From contig JAREWP010000061.1 of assembly GCA_029001845.1 (NCBI GenBank), positions 62,001-126,000 of the forward strand: 64,000 nucleotides of DNA, in the 5' to 3' direction. Shown here piece after piece: positions 30,053 to 38,949 of this stretch (within the stretch, counting starts at the first letter, position 1; the number at the start of each line of letters is the position of its first letter). A program made the position numbers and the translations under genes. The stretch comes from Candidatus Magnetocorallium paracelense. GTDB taxonomy: Bacteria; Nitrospirota; Thermodesulfovibrionia; Thermodesulfovibrionales; Magnetobacteriaceae. The notes beneath the pieces are model-generated. The model saw nothing but the letters and a program-made list of their open reading frames with translations. It was not told the origin of the DNA and did not search any database.

Positions 30053-32191
30053 CTAAAAGAGTTCAATATTGTCTCCGAGATTTTCTTCTTCCTTTTTCTT
30101 TTCCCTTTCAACTGTCTTTACCGTCTCCTCTTCGGGCTGATTACTTTCGTCTCCGTCCGAACCGAAAAGTTCGATGTTATCGCCGGCTCCGGAGATATCT
30201 TCCGATCCAAAAAGCTCGATGTTGTCTCCTCCACCAGATGATTCATCAGAACCAAAAAGTTCGATGTTATCTCCCCCCTCTGAAGCTTCACCTGCTCCAA
30301 ACAGCTCGATACCGTCATCTCCGCCGGACGATCCGTCGGACCCGAAGAGATCGATGTCTCCATCATCTGCGCTTTCACCGGTCAAAGCTGAGGCATGTAC
30401 TGTACGTTCGCTCTGCATCGTATATCTCTGAAGGAGTTTCTCGAGATCGGGTGTGAAACGATTATACTCATCCATTTCTAAATTCGGTGTATAGCCTTTC
30501 AGTTCTTCTTTCATGTCATGAAGCTCATCCAGAATCGACGTTAAACGATTTCTGATGACACCTTCAAAAGTAATGCTCGAAATCAGAGAGGTTATCTCAT
30601 TCTCCAATCTCTTTGTTTCAGAAGATATTTCATTCATCGACTGCATTAAGGTTTCGTCATCTTTTAATAATTTTGCAATTGCTTCGCGAGTCTGATTACT
30701 TATATCCTCTGTTGAAGCAAGCTGATCGTTTAGATTCGCCGTTAAAGTACCTCTCAGGTCCTCCGAGTTCGAAAGGATTGCATTAATTACCGATGCTCCC
30801 GTTGTTATACCGTCCTTTGCATTATTGGAAAGACGTCTTATCTCCTCGGCAAGCACTCCAAGTCCCCTGCCGGAGTCTCCGACACTTGCTACTTTTATAA
30901 TTGCGTTCAGTGCGAGGATGTCTATATTGTCGCTTATGTCTTCGATATCTTCCACCATTGTCGACATTCGCCCTATCTTCTCATTTACATCGGTAAGTCC
31001 TGCAATCATATTGTCAGTCATTTCCTTAACATACTCCAATATTCCGGAAAGCGATTCGAGCGCTCCTCCTATCATCCCTATCCTGTCTCTGCCTGTCTCT
31101 TCCTCTTCCAGAATGCTGCCGGCGTCGTCGGCCTGGGCTTCAGCCAGGTCCGATACTCTGGTGAGATGCCCGGAAATACCCTCGGCGGCTTTGTTTGTTT
31201 CACTTATTACATATTCCAGTTGAGCTATCTGAATTTCGAGCGCCTTTAATATCCATCGATTGAGCATAGCCTTTTCGGAGTCGTCAAAATTCTCGACTTC
31301 TTCTATTTTTTTATTGATATCTTCAAAAGCCTCGGCGACATGTTCCATCTGCTGACGGCTGATATCGTGAAACTGTATGGCTGAAACGACTTCTCCTATT
31401 TCAGGTGTTATCTGCCCGGCTCTTCCGCCTATACGATTACACAATAATTTCGCCTGAGTCGATACAGAGTCGATCTCATCGAGAATCTTATTTACAAGCC
31501 CTCTGGTTTTTGTGAGTTCTCCGGTAAAAACTTCCAGGCATGGTCCGATCTTATCATATGTATCGATTATACTCTCATTCGCTTCTTTTGCAGACACTTC
31601 GATCTCGGTAGTGTCCTTTGCAATTTTCTCTGCAAGTTCATCCACGACATTTGTCATAACATTAAATTCAGACTTCTCCACTCTGGCCGATTCTATTCTT
31701 ATTAATGTCCCCAAAATAGTAATTGATCGAGAAAGTTTCTTTAAAAAGAGCCTGAGCTCTATTATTTCCTCTATCTTCGGCATCAGGTCTGTCATACCGG
31801 TCATGCCGTCGGATATGATGGTTGCACAGGTTTCTATTTCATTGTATATTTTTTCAAAAAGCTCCTTAAACACAGAAACGTTGAGACCTCCGCCGGACTC
31901 TATCATCTCCGCTGCCGAGTGCGCCCTGGAGGAGCTGTCGGAACAACCTGATGAAAACGCATAAAGACTGCCGCCCACGTTCAGGAACTCATCCTCTGTC
32001 TCTTTTGACACAGTGGTAAGTATATCTATCATTCCAAGAAATTTTTTTCTCCACAAAGCATAATCAGGCGTGCCTTGAAAGGAAAAAACAGGACTTTCTG
32101 CACCATCCCGATCTGAATCAACTTCAGTTTGGAAGATGGAGTTGTCTGTGTCTCGGTTGATTACAGGAATAAACCCAAATATTTTTTTCAT
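30053..32191 (-). CDS. Cytoplasmic MCP-like chemoreceptor with repeated NIELF tail
   Basis: A 712-residue protein with no transmembrane segment. The central coiled-coil region has the receptor tip-like DNIDILALNAIIKVASVGDSG, followed by GRGLGVLAEEIRRLSNNAK, so it should bind CheA/CheW-like partners and be a methylation substrate. The last about 105 residues are Asp/Gly/Ser-rich and repeat GDNIELFGS: one IDLF and five IELF copies, four of them NIELF, the final one being the exact C-terminus. This resembles the C-terminal NWETF pentapeptide that tethers CheR and CheB to receptors. It heads the STAS-cheY-cheA-cheR-cheB series. Confidence 0.85.
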   Translation of the reverse strand: MKKIFGFIPVINRDTDNSIFQTEVDSDRDGAESPVFSFQGTPDYALWRKKFLGMIDILTTVSKETEDEFLNVGGSLYAFSSGCSDSSSRAHSAAEMIESGGGLNVSVFKELFEKIYNEIETCATIISDGMTGMTDLMPKIEEIIELRLFLKKLSRSITILGTLIRIESARVEKSEFNVMTNVVDELAEKIAKDTTEIEVSAKEANESIIDTYDKIGPCLEVFTGELTKTRGLVNKILDEIDSVSTQAKLLCNRIGGRAGQITPEIGEVVSAIQFHDISRQQMEHVAEAFEDINKKIEEVENFDDSEKAMLNRWILKALEIQIAQLEYVISETNKAAEGISGHLTRVSDLAEAQADDAGSILEEEETGRDRIGMIGGALESLSGILEYVKEMTDNMIAGLTDVNEKIGRMSTMVEDIEDISDNIDILALNAIIKVASVGDSGRGLGVLAEEIRRLSNNAKDGITTGASVINAILSNSEDLRGTLTANLNDQLASTEDISNQTREAIAKLLKDDETLMQSMNEISSETKRLENEITSLISSITFEGVIRNRLTSILDELHDMKEELKGYTPNLEMDEYNRFTPDLEKLLQRYTMQSERTVHASALTGESADDGDIDLFGSDGSSGGDDGIELFGAGEASEGGDNIELFGSDESSGGGDNIELFGSEDISGAGDNIELFGSDGDESNQPEEETVKTVEREKKKEEENLGDNIELF

Positions 32192-32263
32192 GGAATAGAC
32201 TGTGTCAATCAGATAAGAAGCAATAATCCGGCTAAAGGAATTAAGGCAATGCGATTCAAGCGC

Positions 32264-32578
32264 TTAAATTACTCCCTGTTTAACTTTAATGTAAAAATCG
32301 CACTCTTTGCAACTGGAATATTTTTTCGCCTTTTCGCATATCGGCTCTCCTCCGCTGAGCGTTCCTGCAACAAGCCAGCAGCGTCTGCCTGCAGATTGGG
32401 AAATTGCAACACACGAAGACCTGGCTTTGTCACTGCATTTCATGTGATCCCAGCATTGGATTTTTTCGACTTTTGCAGCGTCCAGGTTATCAAGCGCCTT
32501 GGAGAATGCCTCAAAGGCCATTTTGGCCGGGCAGGGCTTCTTTTTTCTGACTGTGCCTATGATACTCCCTCCATCCAA
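32264..32578 (-). CDS. Two-CW domain protein
   Basis: A 104-residue Cys-rich protein with the pattern CWDHMKC ... RRCWLVAGTLSGGEPIC ... CKECDFY, matching the two-CW domain found beside or inside chemotaxis and sensory proteins. The seven or eight cysteines suggest metal or Fe-S binding, not proven. It is upstream of the MCP-like gene with a 72-base gap on the same strand, so it is probably the first gene of the chemosensory operon. Confidence 0.8.
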   Translation of the reverse strand: MDGGSIIGTVRKKKPCPAKMAFEAFSKALDNLDAAKVEKIQCWDHMKCSDKARSSCVAISQSAGRRCWLVAGTLSGGEPICEKAKKYSSCKECDFYIKVKQGVI

Positions 32579-32703
32579 ATATATTTGTTTTTTTACAACT
32601 GGACTACTTGTTCAGCATAATCATTGCAAGATTATGCAAAGACGCCTACAAATGATTTAATATCATATTTTAAATTAATTAGTATAGCATATTTTGTCCG
32701 GAA

Positions 32704-33369
32704 CTATGCAATCAACTCATAATGAATTTTTACGGTGATTTGTTTCCTCAACCCGGAAATATATGCTCTGATAAGCCTTTCTCTCTGATTCATAATAATA
32801 CTCTGCTTTATAATGTCATAAGATTCATTGTCATCGCCTATGTTTTCAGGCATTTCCACATCCGATTCCGAAGCAAGAGCGAGCAGCCTCCTGACTTTTT
32901 GAGTCATGAGATCCTGTCGTCTCTGCGTCTCAAAAAACTGAGGCGTCATCCTGTTAAACTCAAGAACTCTGAGATAAATATCCTTTCTAAAAGAGCCGTT
33001 GCGCTGAAAGGTCGGTTCATTTATGATGGATTCCTGTATCTCATCGTCAGAAACAGCGATCCCCAATCGTGAAGAAGCCGCCAAAAGCAGTTCATTGGTA
33101 ACTATTCTGTTAATAGCAATCTCCTTCAGGTTCAGGGTCTTTTCTATCTCAGCATCGAATTTGTCTTTATAAATCTCCCTATAGTACTCTCTTATGTTCT
33201 CATAGGCTTTCCAATATTCGTCCATATATATCTTTTTTTCACCAACCTCCACGATAATCGGCGAATTTCCTTCATCCATAGGCCCTACATAGAAAAAAAT
33301 AAAGGAAATAATGATAAGAAACAAAAACACATAAAAGAATTTAGCATGTTGACGCATAAACTGCAGCAT
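32704..33369 (-). CDS. SurA/PpiD N-terminal-type periplasmic chaperone
   Basis: A 221-residue protein with an N-terminal membrane anchor (FFYVFLFLIIISFIFFYVG) and a SurA_N/PpiD-type helical chaperone domain (IVEVGEKKIYMDEYWKAYEN, NRIVTNELLLAASSRLGIAVSDDEI). It ends before a parvulin peptidyl-prolyl isomerase domain, so it is a shortened, isomerase-less form. It probably assists folding of exported proteins in the periplasm. It is transcribed on the minus strand and separated from recG by a short palindromic repeat. Confidence 0.82.
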   Translation of the reverse strand: MLQFMRQHAKFFYVFLFLIIISFIFFYVGPMDEGNSPIIVEVGEKKIYMDEYWKAYENIREYYREIYKDKFDAEIEKTLNLKEIAINRIVTNELLLAASSRLGIAVSDDEIQESIINEPTFQRNGSFRKDIYLRVLEFNRMTPQFFETQRRQDLMTQKVRRLLALASESDVEMPENIGDDNESYDIIKQSIIMNQRERLIRAYISGLRKQITVKIHYELIA

Positions 33370-33424
33370 TTAAAACCTCCGTTATTAATAAAGTCAGTTA
33401 ATGGCGGAAATATAGTATAAACCT

Positions 33425-33471
33425 CAATACCATTAACTTAAGGTGCTTTGCTCCTTAAGTTAATGGTATTG
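33425..33471. repeat. Palindromic repeat family A, short copy
   Basis: Perfect arms CAATACCATTAACTTAAGG (33425-33443) and CCTTAAGTTAATGGTATTG (33453-33471) enclose a 9-base loop TGCTTTGCT. It is the arm-only version of the 120-base elements at 5620 and 49916. It lies downstream of recG and could also end the recG transcript. Confidence 0.88.
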
Positions 33472-33550
33472 GGATAAACCTCTCACAGTTTTTATTATAG
33501 CAGATATCCGTTCTTGTACTCAAAATTTTTGTATCTAATAGGATTCCTTT

Positions 33551-35686
33551 TTATCCGTGAAACAACTCTATCGATCCCCGCCAGAAGTTATTGAGTTCTT
33601 CTTTTAGGAGAGGGTAACTTTTAAGATCAGGGTCTTTCGATAATATTCTCTCAGCCTCGGATTTAGCAATTTCAAGCCATTTTGAGTCTCTGATAATATG
33701 AGCAGTCTTAAGGTCAGGCATGCCCGACTGTCTTGCGCCAAGGAATTCACCGGGGCCCCGTATATTAAGATCCTCTTCCGATATCCTGAAACCATCGCTT
33801 GTTTCAGCCATTATACTCAATCTTCTTTCAGCAATCTCGTTTAAAGGAGTATAGGCAAGGAGTATACACCTGGACTTTCTAACGCCTCTTCCGACTCTGC
33901 CCCTTAACTGATGGAGCTGGGAAAGCCCGAATCTCTCGGCATGTACAATGATCATGAGAGACGCCTCAGGCACATCGATCCCCACTTCTATTACAGTTGT
34001 ACTGACAAGAATGGTTGTTTTACGGCTCTTGAAGTCCTCCATTGCCTCCTCTCTTTCCGCAGTTTTCATTTTGCCGTGCAAAAGCCCGATTTTAACGTTG
34101 GTAAACATCCTTTCAAGCCCCTCCTTACCCTTCAGTGCGGAATGGAGGGAAGACTCTTCATTTTCGTCTATAGCAGGATAAACAACATAAACCTGCCCGC
34201 CCGATAAGATTTCCTTACCGATTTCGTCATAAACACTCTTTTTTTGGGTGTCATTAACAATTATTGTCTCCACAGGTGTTCTGTTTGGAGGCAATTCGTC
34301 GATAACCGAATAATGAAGATCGCCGTAAAGAGTCATGGCGAGCGTTCTTGGTATGGGAGTCGCTGTCATCACAAGGACATCGGGATTTGCCCCCTTTTGT
34401 CTTAATTCCGCCCTTTGCATAACTCCGAATCTGTGCTGCTCGTCAATGACGATAAGGCCGAGATTGCTAAAGGTAACGGATTCCTGTATTAACGAATGAG
34501 TGCCTATCGTGAACATTATACCGCCCTTCGATATCGATTGCTTTAAATCCGGAATCGACACCACGCCTTGAGAATCGGAGTTAATTTCGGCTCTCTTTCC
34601 TGTGAGAAGACAAAATTCCATGCCCTCATCAAAACCCGCCCCTTTCAATATATCTTTTATGTTATAAAAATGCTGCTCAGCCAGTAACTCGGTAGGCGCC
34701 ATTAATGCCGTCTGTCGGCCATTATCGATCGCATTCAAAATGGCCGGCAGCGCTACTATGGTTTTCCCCGAACCGACATCTCCCTGGATAAGCCTGTGCA
34801 TGGGAGCGGAAGATTTCATGTCCTTTAGAATTTCATTCAATACTCTCTTCTGCGAGTTTGTAAGAGAAAAGGGGAGTCCTCTCATCAATTTACTAAAATA
34901 CTTCCCTCCTTCAACAAAAGATATACCCCTGTCAAGGGTTCTGTTGTCTTTGATCTTTGTCAGGCCGAGTTCAAGGTAAAAGAGTTCATCGAATGAGAGT
35001 CTGTTGTGGTATATGGAAGTCCCGTTGTTCAGCTTGTTAACATCGATCTCTCCTTCGGGAAAGTGGAGATTACATATACTCTCTTTCAGACCGGGCAATT
35101 TGTAATAGTCGATTATTTCATGGGGAACGGGATCGTGCATATGTGCGACAATGCGTTCAATTAAAGTGAACATAATATTTCTCAGCAGTTTCACTCCAAG
35201 CCCGGAAGTGGTTCTGTAAATCGGTGTAATCCTTGAAGTGTGTATTAATTCATCTTTCCCGGTGTCGATTAACTCAAATTCGGGATTATGAAGCTCAAGC
35301 ATGGCAGGTGAGTATGGATTCAATTTTGTTGTACCTGTAATTACAATATTCTGCCCCTTCTTGAAGAGTTTTTTCATAAAAGGCTGATTAAACCATTTCG
35401 CCTTAATTGCAGAGGAACTGTCTGAAATGGTTAACTCGAAAATAGAAGTGCGGCTTTTCGGTGTCTTAATTGAATTTATGGAGAGAATCTTTCCGGACAA
35501 GGTCACACCGGAGTCAGGGCGGAGAGTGTCGATTTTTTTTATATTTTTTCGGTCTTCGTATCTGAAAGGAAGGTAGTAAGCAGCATCTTTAAGAGAATCT
35601 ATTCCCAGCTTTTGAAGGAGGGTCGCTCTTCGAGGTCCAATGCCTTTTACAAACTGAACACCCGCATTTGCGAGTCTGTCGGCCAT
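33551..35686 (-). CDS. recG: ATP-dependent DNA helicase RecG
   Basis: A 711-residue helicase that regresses stalled replication forks and branch-migrates junctions. The N-terminal wedge/OB domain contains DAAYYLPFRYEDR. The helicase motifs are QGDVGSGKTIVALPA (Walker A), VIDEQHRFG (DEQH box), MTATPIPRTL, and QLRGRVGRG. Length is normal. It lies 27 bases downstream of nusA, and a 16-base tandem duplication (35694-35725) repeats the GAGGAG-containing junction before its start. Confidence 0.96.
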   Translation of the reverse strand: MADRLANAGVQFVKGIGPRRATLLQKLGIDSLKDAAYYLPFRYEDRKNIKKIDTLRPDSGVTLSGKILSINSIKTPKSRTSIFELTISDSSSAIKAKWFNQPFMKKLFKKGQNIVITGTTKLNPYSPAMLELHNPEFELIDTGKDELIHTSRITPIYRTTSGLGVKLLRNIMFTLIERIVAHMHDPVPHEIIDYYKLPGLKESICNLHFPEGEIDVNKLNNGTSIYHNRLSFDELFYLELGLTKIKDNRTLDRGISFVEGGKYFSKLMRGLPFSLTNSQKRVLNEILKDMKSSAPMHRLIQGDVGSGKTIVALPAILNAIDNGRQTALMAPTELLAEQHFYNIKDILKGAGFDEGMEFCLLTGKRAEINSDSQGVVSIPDLKQSISKGGIMFTIGTHSLIQESVTFSNLGLIVIDEQHRFGVMQRAELRQKGANPDVLVMTATPIPRTLAMTLYGDLHYSVIDELPPNRTPVETIIVNDTQKKSVYDEIGKEILSGGQVYVVYPAIDENEESSLHSALKGKEGLERMFTNVKIGLLHGKMKTAEREEAMEDFKSRKTTILVSTTVIEVGIDVPEASLMIIVHAERFGLSQLHQLRGRVGRGVRKSRCILLAYTPLNEIAERRLSIMAETSDGFRISEEDLNIRGPGEFLGARQSGMPDLKTAHIIRDSKWLEIAKSEAERILSKDPDLKSYPLLKEELNNFWRGSIELFHG

Positions 35687-35713
35687 GTCCGGACGAATTA
35701 CTCCTCAGACGAA

Positions 35714-36805
35714 TTACTCCTCATCAGAGGATGTTTGATCTAAAGAGATATCGATATTCTCCTGTCTGATCTCCGAGTATCTGGTTTCGCTGATTATATC
35801 GATCTCCCAGCCTGTCAGTTTCATGGCGAGTCTTACGTTCTGCCCTTTTTTCCCAATTGCGATTGAAAGTTGCTGATCGTCTGCAACGACCATTGCAGTC
35901 CTGTCTTCTTCATTAATTCCGAGCTTATCTATAGTGGCCGGCGTCAAAGCCGCGGCTATATAATGCCTCGGATCGTCTGACCAGTGTATTATGTCTATTC
36001 TCTCTCCCCGTAACTCTCTTACTATTGACTGGACTCTAGTACCTTTCATTCCTACGCAGGCCCCGACAGGGTCTATAGAGGAGTCATTGGATATTACGGA
36101 CATCTTTGTTCTGTCACCGGCTTCGCGCACAATATTCCTTATCTCCACAATACCGTCATTTATTTCCGGCACTTCCATCTTAAAGAGGGCTGCCACAAAA
36201 CTGGTGTTGGCTCTGGTAAGCAGGATTTGAGGCCCCTTAGATGTGGTATTTACTGATTCAATATAAGCTCTTACTGTATCTCCGGTTTTCAGATGCTCTC
36301 CATGTATGGTCTCTTTTATCGGAAGACAGGCTTCGGCCTTTCCGATTCCGACAATATAAGCTCCCCTCTCCTTCCTTTGAACTGTGCCGCTTATTATTGT
36401 ATCAACTTTACTTATAAACTCATCATATATAACTTCTCTCTCGGCCTCGCGAACTTTCTGAAAAAGAACCTGTTTAGCTGTCTGAGCCGCTATCCTGCCG
36501 AATTCCTTTATATCGATAGGGATATTAAGTTCCTCTCCGACCTGAGCCTCTTTGGAAATTTCCACGGCATCTTTTAAAGATATCTCATTGCCATCGTCCT
36601 GTACTTTCTCGACAACCGATTTTATCCTGCATGCCGTGATTTCATAATTATCGGGGGAGACGCTCAGGGTGATGTTGTCACTGTCGGAAAATCTTTTTTT
36701 AACAGCCGACAAAATGGCCGATTCGAGATTGCTCCTTAATGTTTCTTTGGAAATCCCCTTTTCAAAACTTAACTGGTCTATTAAATAACGAAGCTCTTTA
36801 CTCAC
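35714..36805 (-). CDS. nusA: Transcription termination/antitermination factor NusA
   Basis: A 363-residue NusA: N-terminal RNA polymerase-binding domain, S1 domain (GTVQRKERGAYIVGIGKAEACLP), then KH domains with DPVGACVGMKGTRVQSIVRELRGERIDII and AIGKKGQNVRLAMKLTGWEIDI. It lacks the C-terminal acidic repeats of enterobacterial NusA, as is normal in many phyla. It overlaps rimP by four bases. Confidence 0.96.
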   Translation of the reverse strand: MSKELRYLIDQLSFEKGISKETLRSNLESAILSAVKKRFSDSDNITLSVSPDNYEITACRIKSVVEKVQDDGNEISLKDAVEISKEAQVGEELNIPIDIKEFGRIAAQTAKQVLFQKVREAEREVIYDEFISKVDTIISGTVQRKERGAYIVGIGKAEACLPIKETIHGEHLKTGDTVRAYIESVNTTSKGPQILLTRANTSFVAALFKMEVPEINDGIVEIRNIVREAGDRTKMSVISNDSSIDPVGACVGMKGTRVQSIVRELRGERIDIIHWSDDPRHYIAAALTPATIDKLGINEEDRTAMVVADDQQLSIAIGKKGQNVRLAMKLTGWEIDIISETRYSEIRQENIDISLDQTSSDEE

Positions 36806-37257
36806 TTTATCTCTATCTCCAATCTGGCTTTTGAGATATCCTGAAAGTCTATATTCATCTCTCCGTCCTCAGTTTCAAGGATTATAAGAGTCTCGGACAC
36901 GCCTTTTATTCTTCCGATAAAACGATTTTTACCTTTAAGCGCTTTTTTCATTACGACTTTCACCAGTTTACCGCCATATCTCTTAAAGTCATCAATGGTT
37001 TTTAAAGGTCTGTCAGCTCCCGGCGATGTTACTTCCAGTGTATAAGACCCATGAACTATGTCCTCAATATCCAGTATTGCGCTAAATTGTCTGCTAACTT
37101 CCTCACAGTCGCTTAAAGTTGCACCCGTTTCCTTGTCGATCGTTACTCTGAGGATTTTTCTTCTGCCCTCTCCCTTTAATTCAATGTTAACCAATTCAGT
37201 ATCAAACTGTCTTGCAACCTCTTCTGCTATTACATGCAAACGTTGCTGTGTATCCAT
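36802..37257 (-). CDS. rimP: Ribosome maturation factor RimP
   Basis: A 151-residue RimP (YhbC/P15a), needed for 30S subunit maturation. Family segments are LVNIELKGEGRRKILRVTID, CEEVSRQFSAILD and the signature YTLEVTSPGADRPLKTIDDFKRY. It starts the rimP-nusA-recG transcript. A hairpin with a minus-strand T run lies 75 bases upstream of its start (37333-37356). Confidence 0.95.
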   Translation of the reverse strand: MDTQQRLHVIAEEVARQFDTELVNIELKGEGRRKILRVTIDKETGATLSDCEEVSRQFSAILDIEDIVHGSYTLEVTSPGADRPLKTIDDFKRYGGKLVKVVMKKALKGKNRFIGRIKGVSETLIILETEDGEMNIDFQDISKARLEIEIK

Positions 37258-37330
37258 AATGAGTTGCTGTCACCCTTTTATGCTCAATCGAGTATTTATA
37301 ATAAAAATGACTCTCTGTATTAATTAAAAA

Positions 37331-37360
37331 CAAAAGAGTGGGAAAACCCACTCTTTACAT
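37331..37360 (-). terminator. Terminator-like hairpin upstream of rimP
   Basis: A perfect stem, AAAGAGTGGG (37333-37342) with CCCACTCTTT (37347-37356), reads on the minus strand into TTGTTTTTAA. It lies between the divergent rimP and greA starts, so there is no upstream minus-strand gene nearby to end. It may be an attenuator in the rimP leader. Confidence 0.6.
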
Positions 37361-37512
37361 ATTGTGTCGCCTGCCTGGTTTAATGTCCCTTTTAAAATGC
37401 TTTATTTATGAAACAGACATTATAATTTATCAGTTTTAGACATAAATGTCAAATTTGCCCTCTTTTTTAAGAAAATGATAGAATAAGGCTTAAAAACCTT
37501 CAGGAGGAACGA

Positions 37513-37986
37513 ATGGAAAGAGTACCGATGACGCCCGATGGATACAGTAAGCTTAAAGATGAGCTGGACAGACTTCTAAAAGTAGAGAGACCTCAGAATA
37601 TTAAAGATATAGCCACTGCAAGAGCGCACGGGGATCTCTCCGAAAACGCTGAATACCATGCAGCAAAGGAGAAACAATCCTTTCTCGAAGGTCGTATACA
37701 GGAATTGCAAACAAAAATCGCTAAGGCTGAAGTTATAGATCCCTCGAAATTGAACACCAAAAAAGTTGTTTTCGGAGCCAGAGTTAAAGTTTTTGACCTC
37801 GAAACCGACGAAGAGAAAGAGTTTATACTGGTTGGAGCCGATGAGGCCGATATCAAAGAAGGTAAAATTTCCATTACATCCCCTGTAGGTAAAGCCCTGA
37901 TAGGCAGAGAAGTGGGTGATGAGGTTACAATTAAAGCGCCATCCAGAACAATAGAGTACGAAGTGATGGATATAAAGTTTGAGTAA
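37513..37986 (+). CDS. greA: Transcription elongation factor GreA
   Basis: A 157-residue factor that restarts backtracked RNA polymerase. The N-terminal coiled coil begins MTPDGYSKLKDELDRLLKVERP, with the conserved tip acidic residues in ARAHGDLSENAEYHAAKEKQ. The C-terminal FKBP-like domain has ISITSPVGKALIGREVGDEV. The AGGAGG ribosome site is at 37502. It overlaps the next gene by 8 bases. Confidence 0.96.
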   Translation: MERVPMTPDGYSKLKDELDRLLKVERPQNIKDIATARAHGDLSENAEYHAAKEKQSFLEGRIQELQTKIAKAEVIDPSKLNTKKVVFGARVKVFDLETDEEKEFILVGADEADIKEGKISITSPVGKALIGREVGDEVTIKAPSRTIEYEVMDIKFE

Positions 37987-38800
37987 CGAGCACAACGCTT
38001 CTATAATAACTCTCCTTACGGACTTCGGGTATAACGACTCCTTCGTCGCTCAGATGAAGGGAGTTATTTACGGGATAAACGCCCACGTCGCAATTATCGA
38101 TATCACCCACTCGGCTGATCCCTTTAATATCGTTAAAGCAGCCCTTTTACTGGGAACATGCTATAAGAGCTTTCCCGGTGAGACTATTCATGTTGCTGTT
38201 GTCGATCCGGGTGTCGGTTCCGGACGCAGACCGATTGTCGTTAAAACAGACAAATATTGCTTTGTCGGTCCGGACAACGGAATATTCAGCTTTATTTATC
38301 GTGACAACCCCAAAAGCCTGGAAGTCCGCCATATTACGGCATCGGACTATTTTCTGAAACAACAGAGCAATACCTTTCAGGGAAGAGACCTCTTTGCACC
38401 GATAGCGGCCCATCTGTCTGCAGGGCTGTCGACAGAAAAACTCGGTAACAGAATAAACGACCATAACTGCCTTCTCCTGCCGGAACCTGTGCTGCTTCCG
38501 GGCAATATCATTGAAGGAGAGGTGTTCTATATAGACCATTTTGGAAACGCCATCACCAATATAAATGCAGATATTATTGAAAGGGTTTATAAAAAGATCG
38601 ATCCGGAGGTTATAGTCATAAAACTTTCAGGCAAACCGATACCATGCAGGGAATACTACTCTCAGTCGGAAAGTCGTCAGTTATCTTGTCTGATAAACAG
38701 CAGCGGTTATCTGGAGCTGTTTGTAAATCAAGGAAATGCTTCCAAATCATACAAAATAAAAACCGGAGACAGAGTGAGAATCTACAAAAAAACAGAGTAA
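37979..38800 (+). CDS. S-adenosyl-L-methionine hydroxide adenosyltransferase (DUF62)
   Basis: A 273-residue enzyme of the SAM hydrolase/halogenase fold that splits SAM to adenosine and methionine. Family motifs are LLTDFGYNDSFVAQMKGVI, HVAVVDPGVGSGRRPIVV, FVGPDNGIFSFI and VFYIDHFGNAITNI. The proposed start is TTG at 37979, inside the greA end, giving translational coupling. The physiological role of the family is not settled. Confidence 0.88.
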   Translation: MSNEHNASIITLLTDFGYNDSFVAQMKGVIYGINAHVAIIDITHSADPFNIVKAALLLGTCYKSFPGETIHVAVVDPGVGSGRRPIVVKTDKYCFVGPDNGIFSFIYRDNPKSLEVRHITASDYFLKQQSNTFQGRDLFAPIAAHLSAGLSTEKLGNRINDHNCLLLPEPVLLPGNIIEGEVFYIDHFGNAITNINADIIERVYKKIDPEVIVIKLSGKPIPCREYYSQSESRQLSCLINSSGYLELFVNQGNASKSYKIKTGDRVRIYKKTE

Positions 38801-38907
38801 AGTCAATGACCCTCCGGGTCACCACAAAGCATGAAAATGGATAGAAGCAGCATTAGTCTATTTTTTGGACAACCGTTTATGATTATTATGTAAATAAAAA
38901 ATTCTCA

Positions 38908-38932
38908 ATACTTGACAAAATTGGTAAGGTAT
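38908..38932. promoter_or_regulatory. Candidate IscR/Rrf2-type operator
   Basis: ATACTTGAC, six bases, then GGTAAGGTAT forms an imperfect 25-bp palindrome. It has the length and ATAC/GTAT ends of type 1 IscR sites. It overlaps TTGACA at 38912, a plausible -35 box, and lies just upstream of the Rrf2 gene, as expected for self-repression. Confidence 0.5.
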
Positions 38933-38949
38933 TATTAGTATTGATAAGA

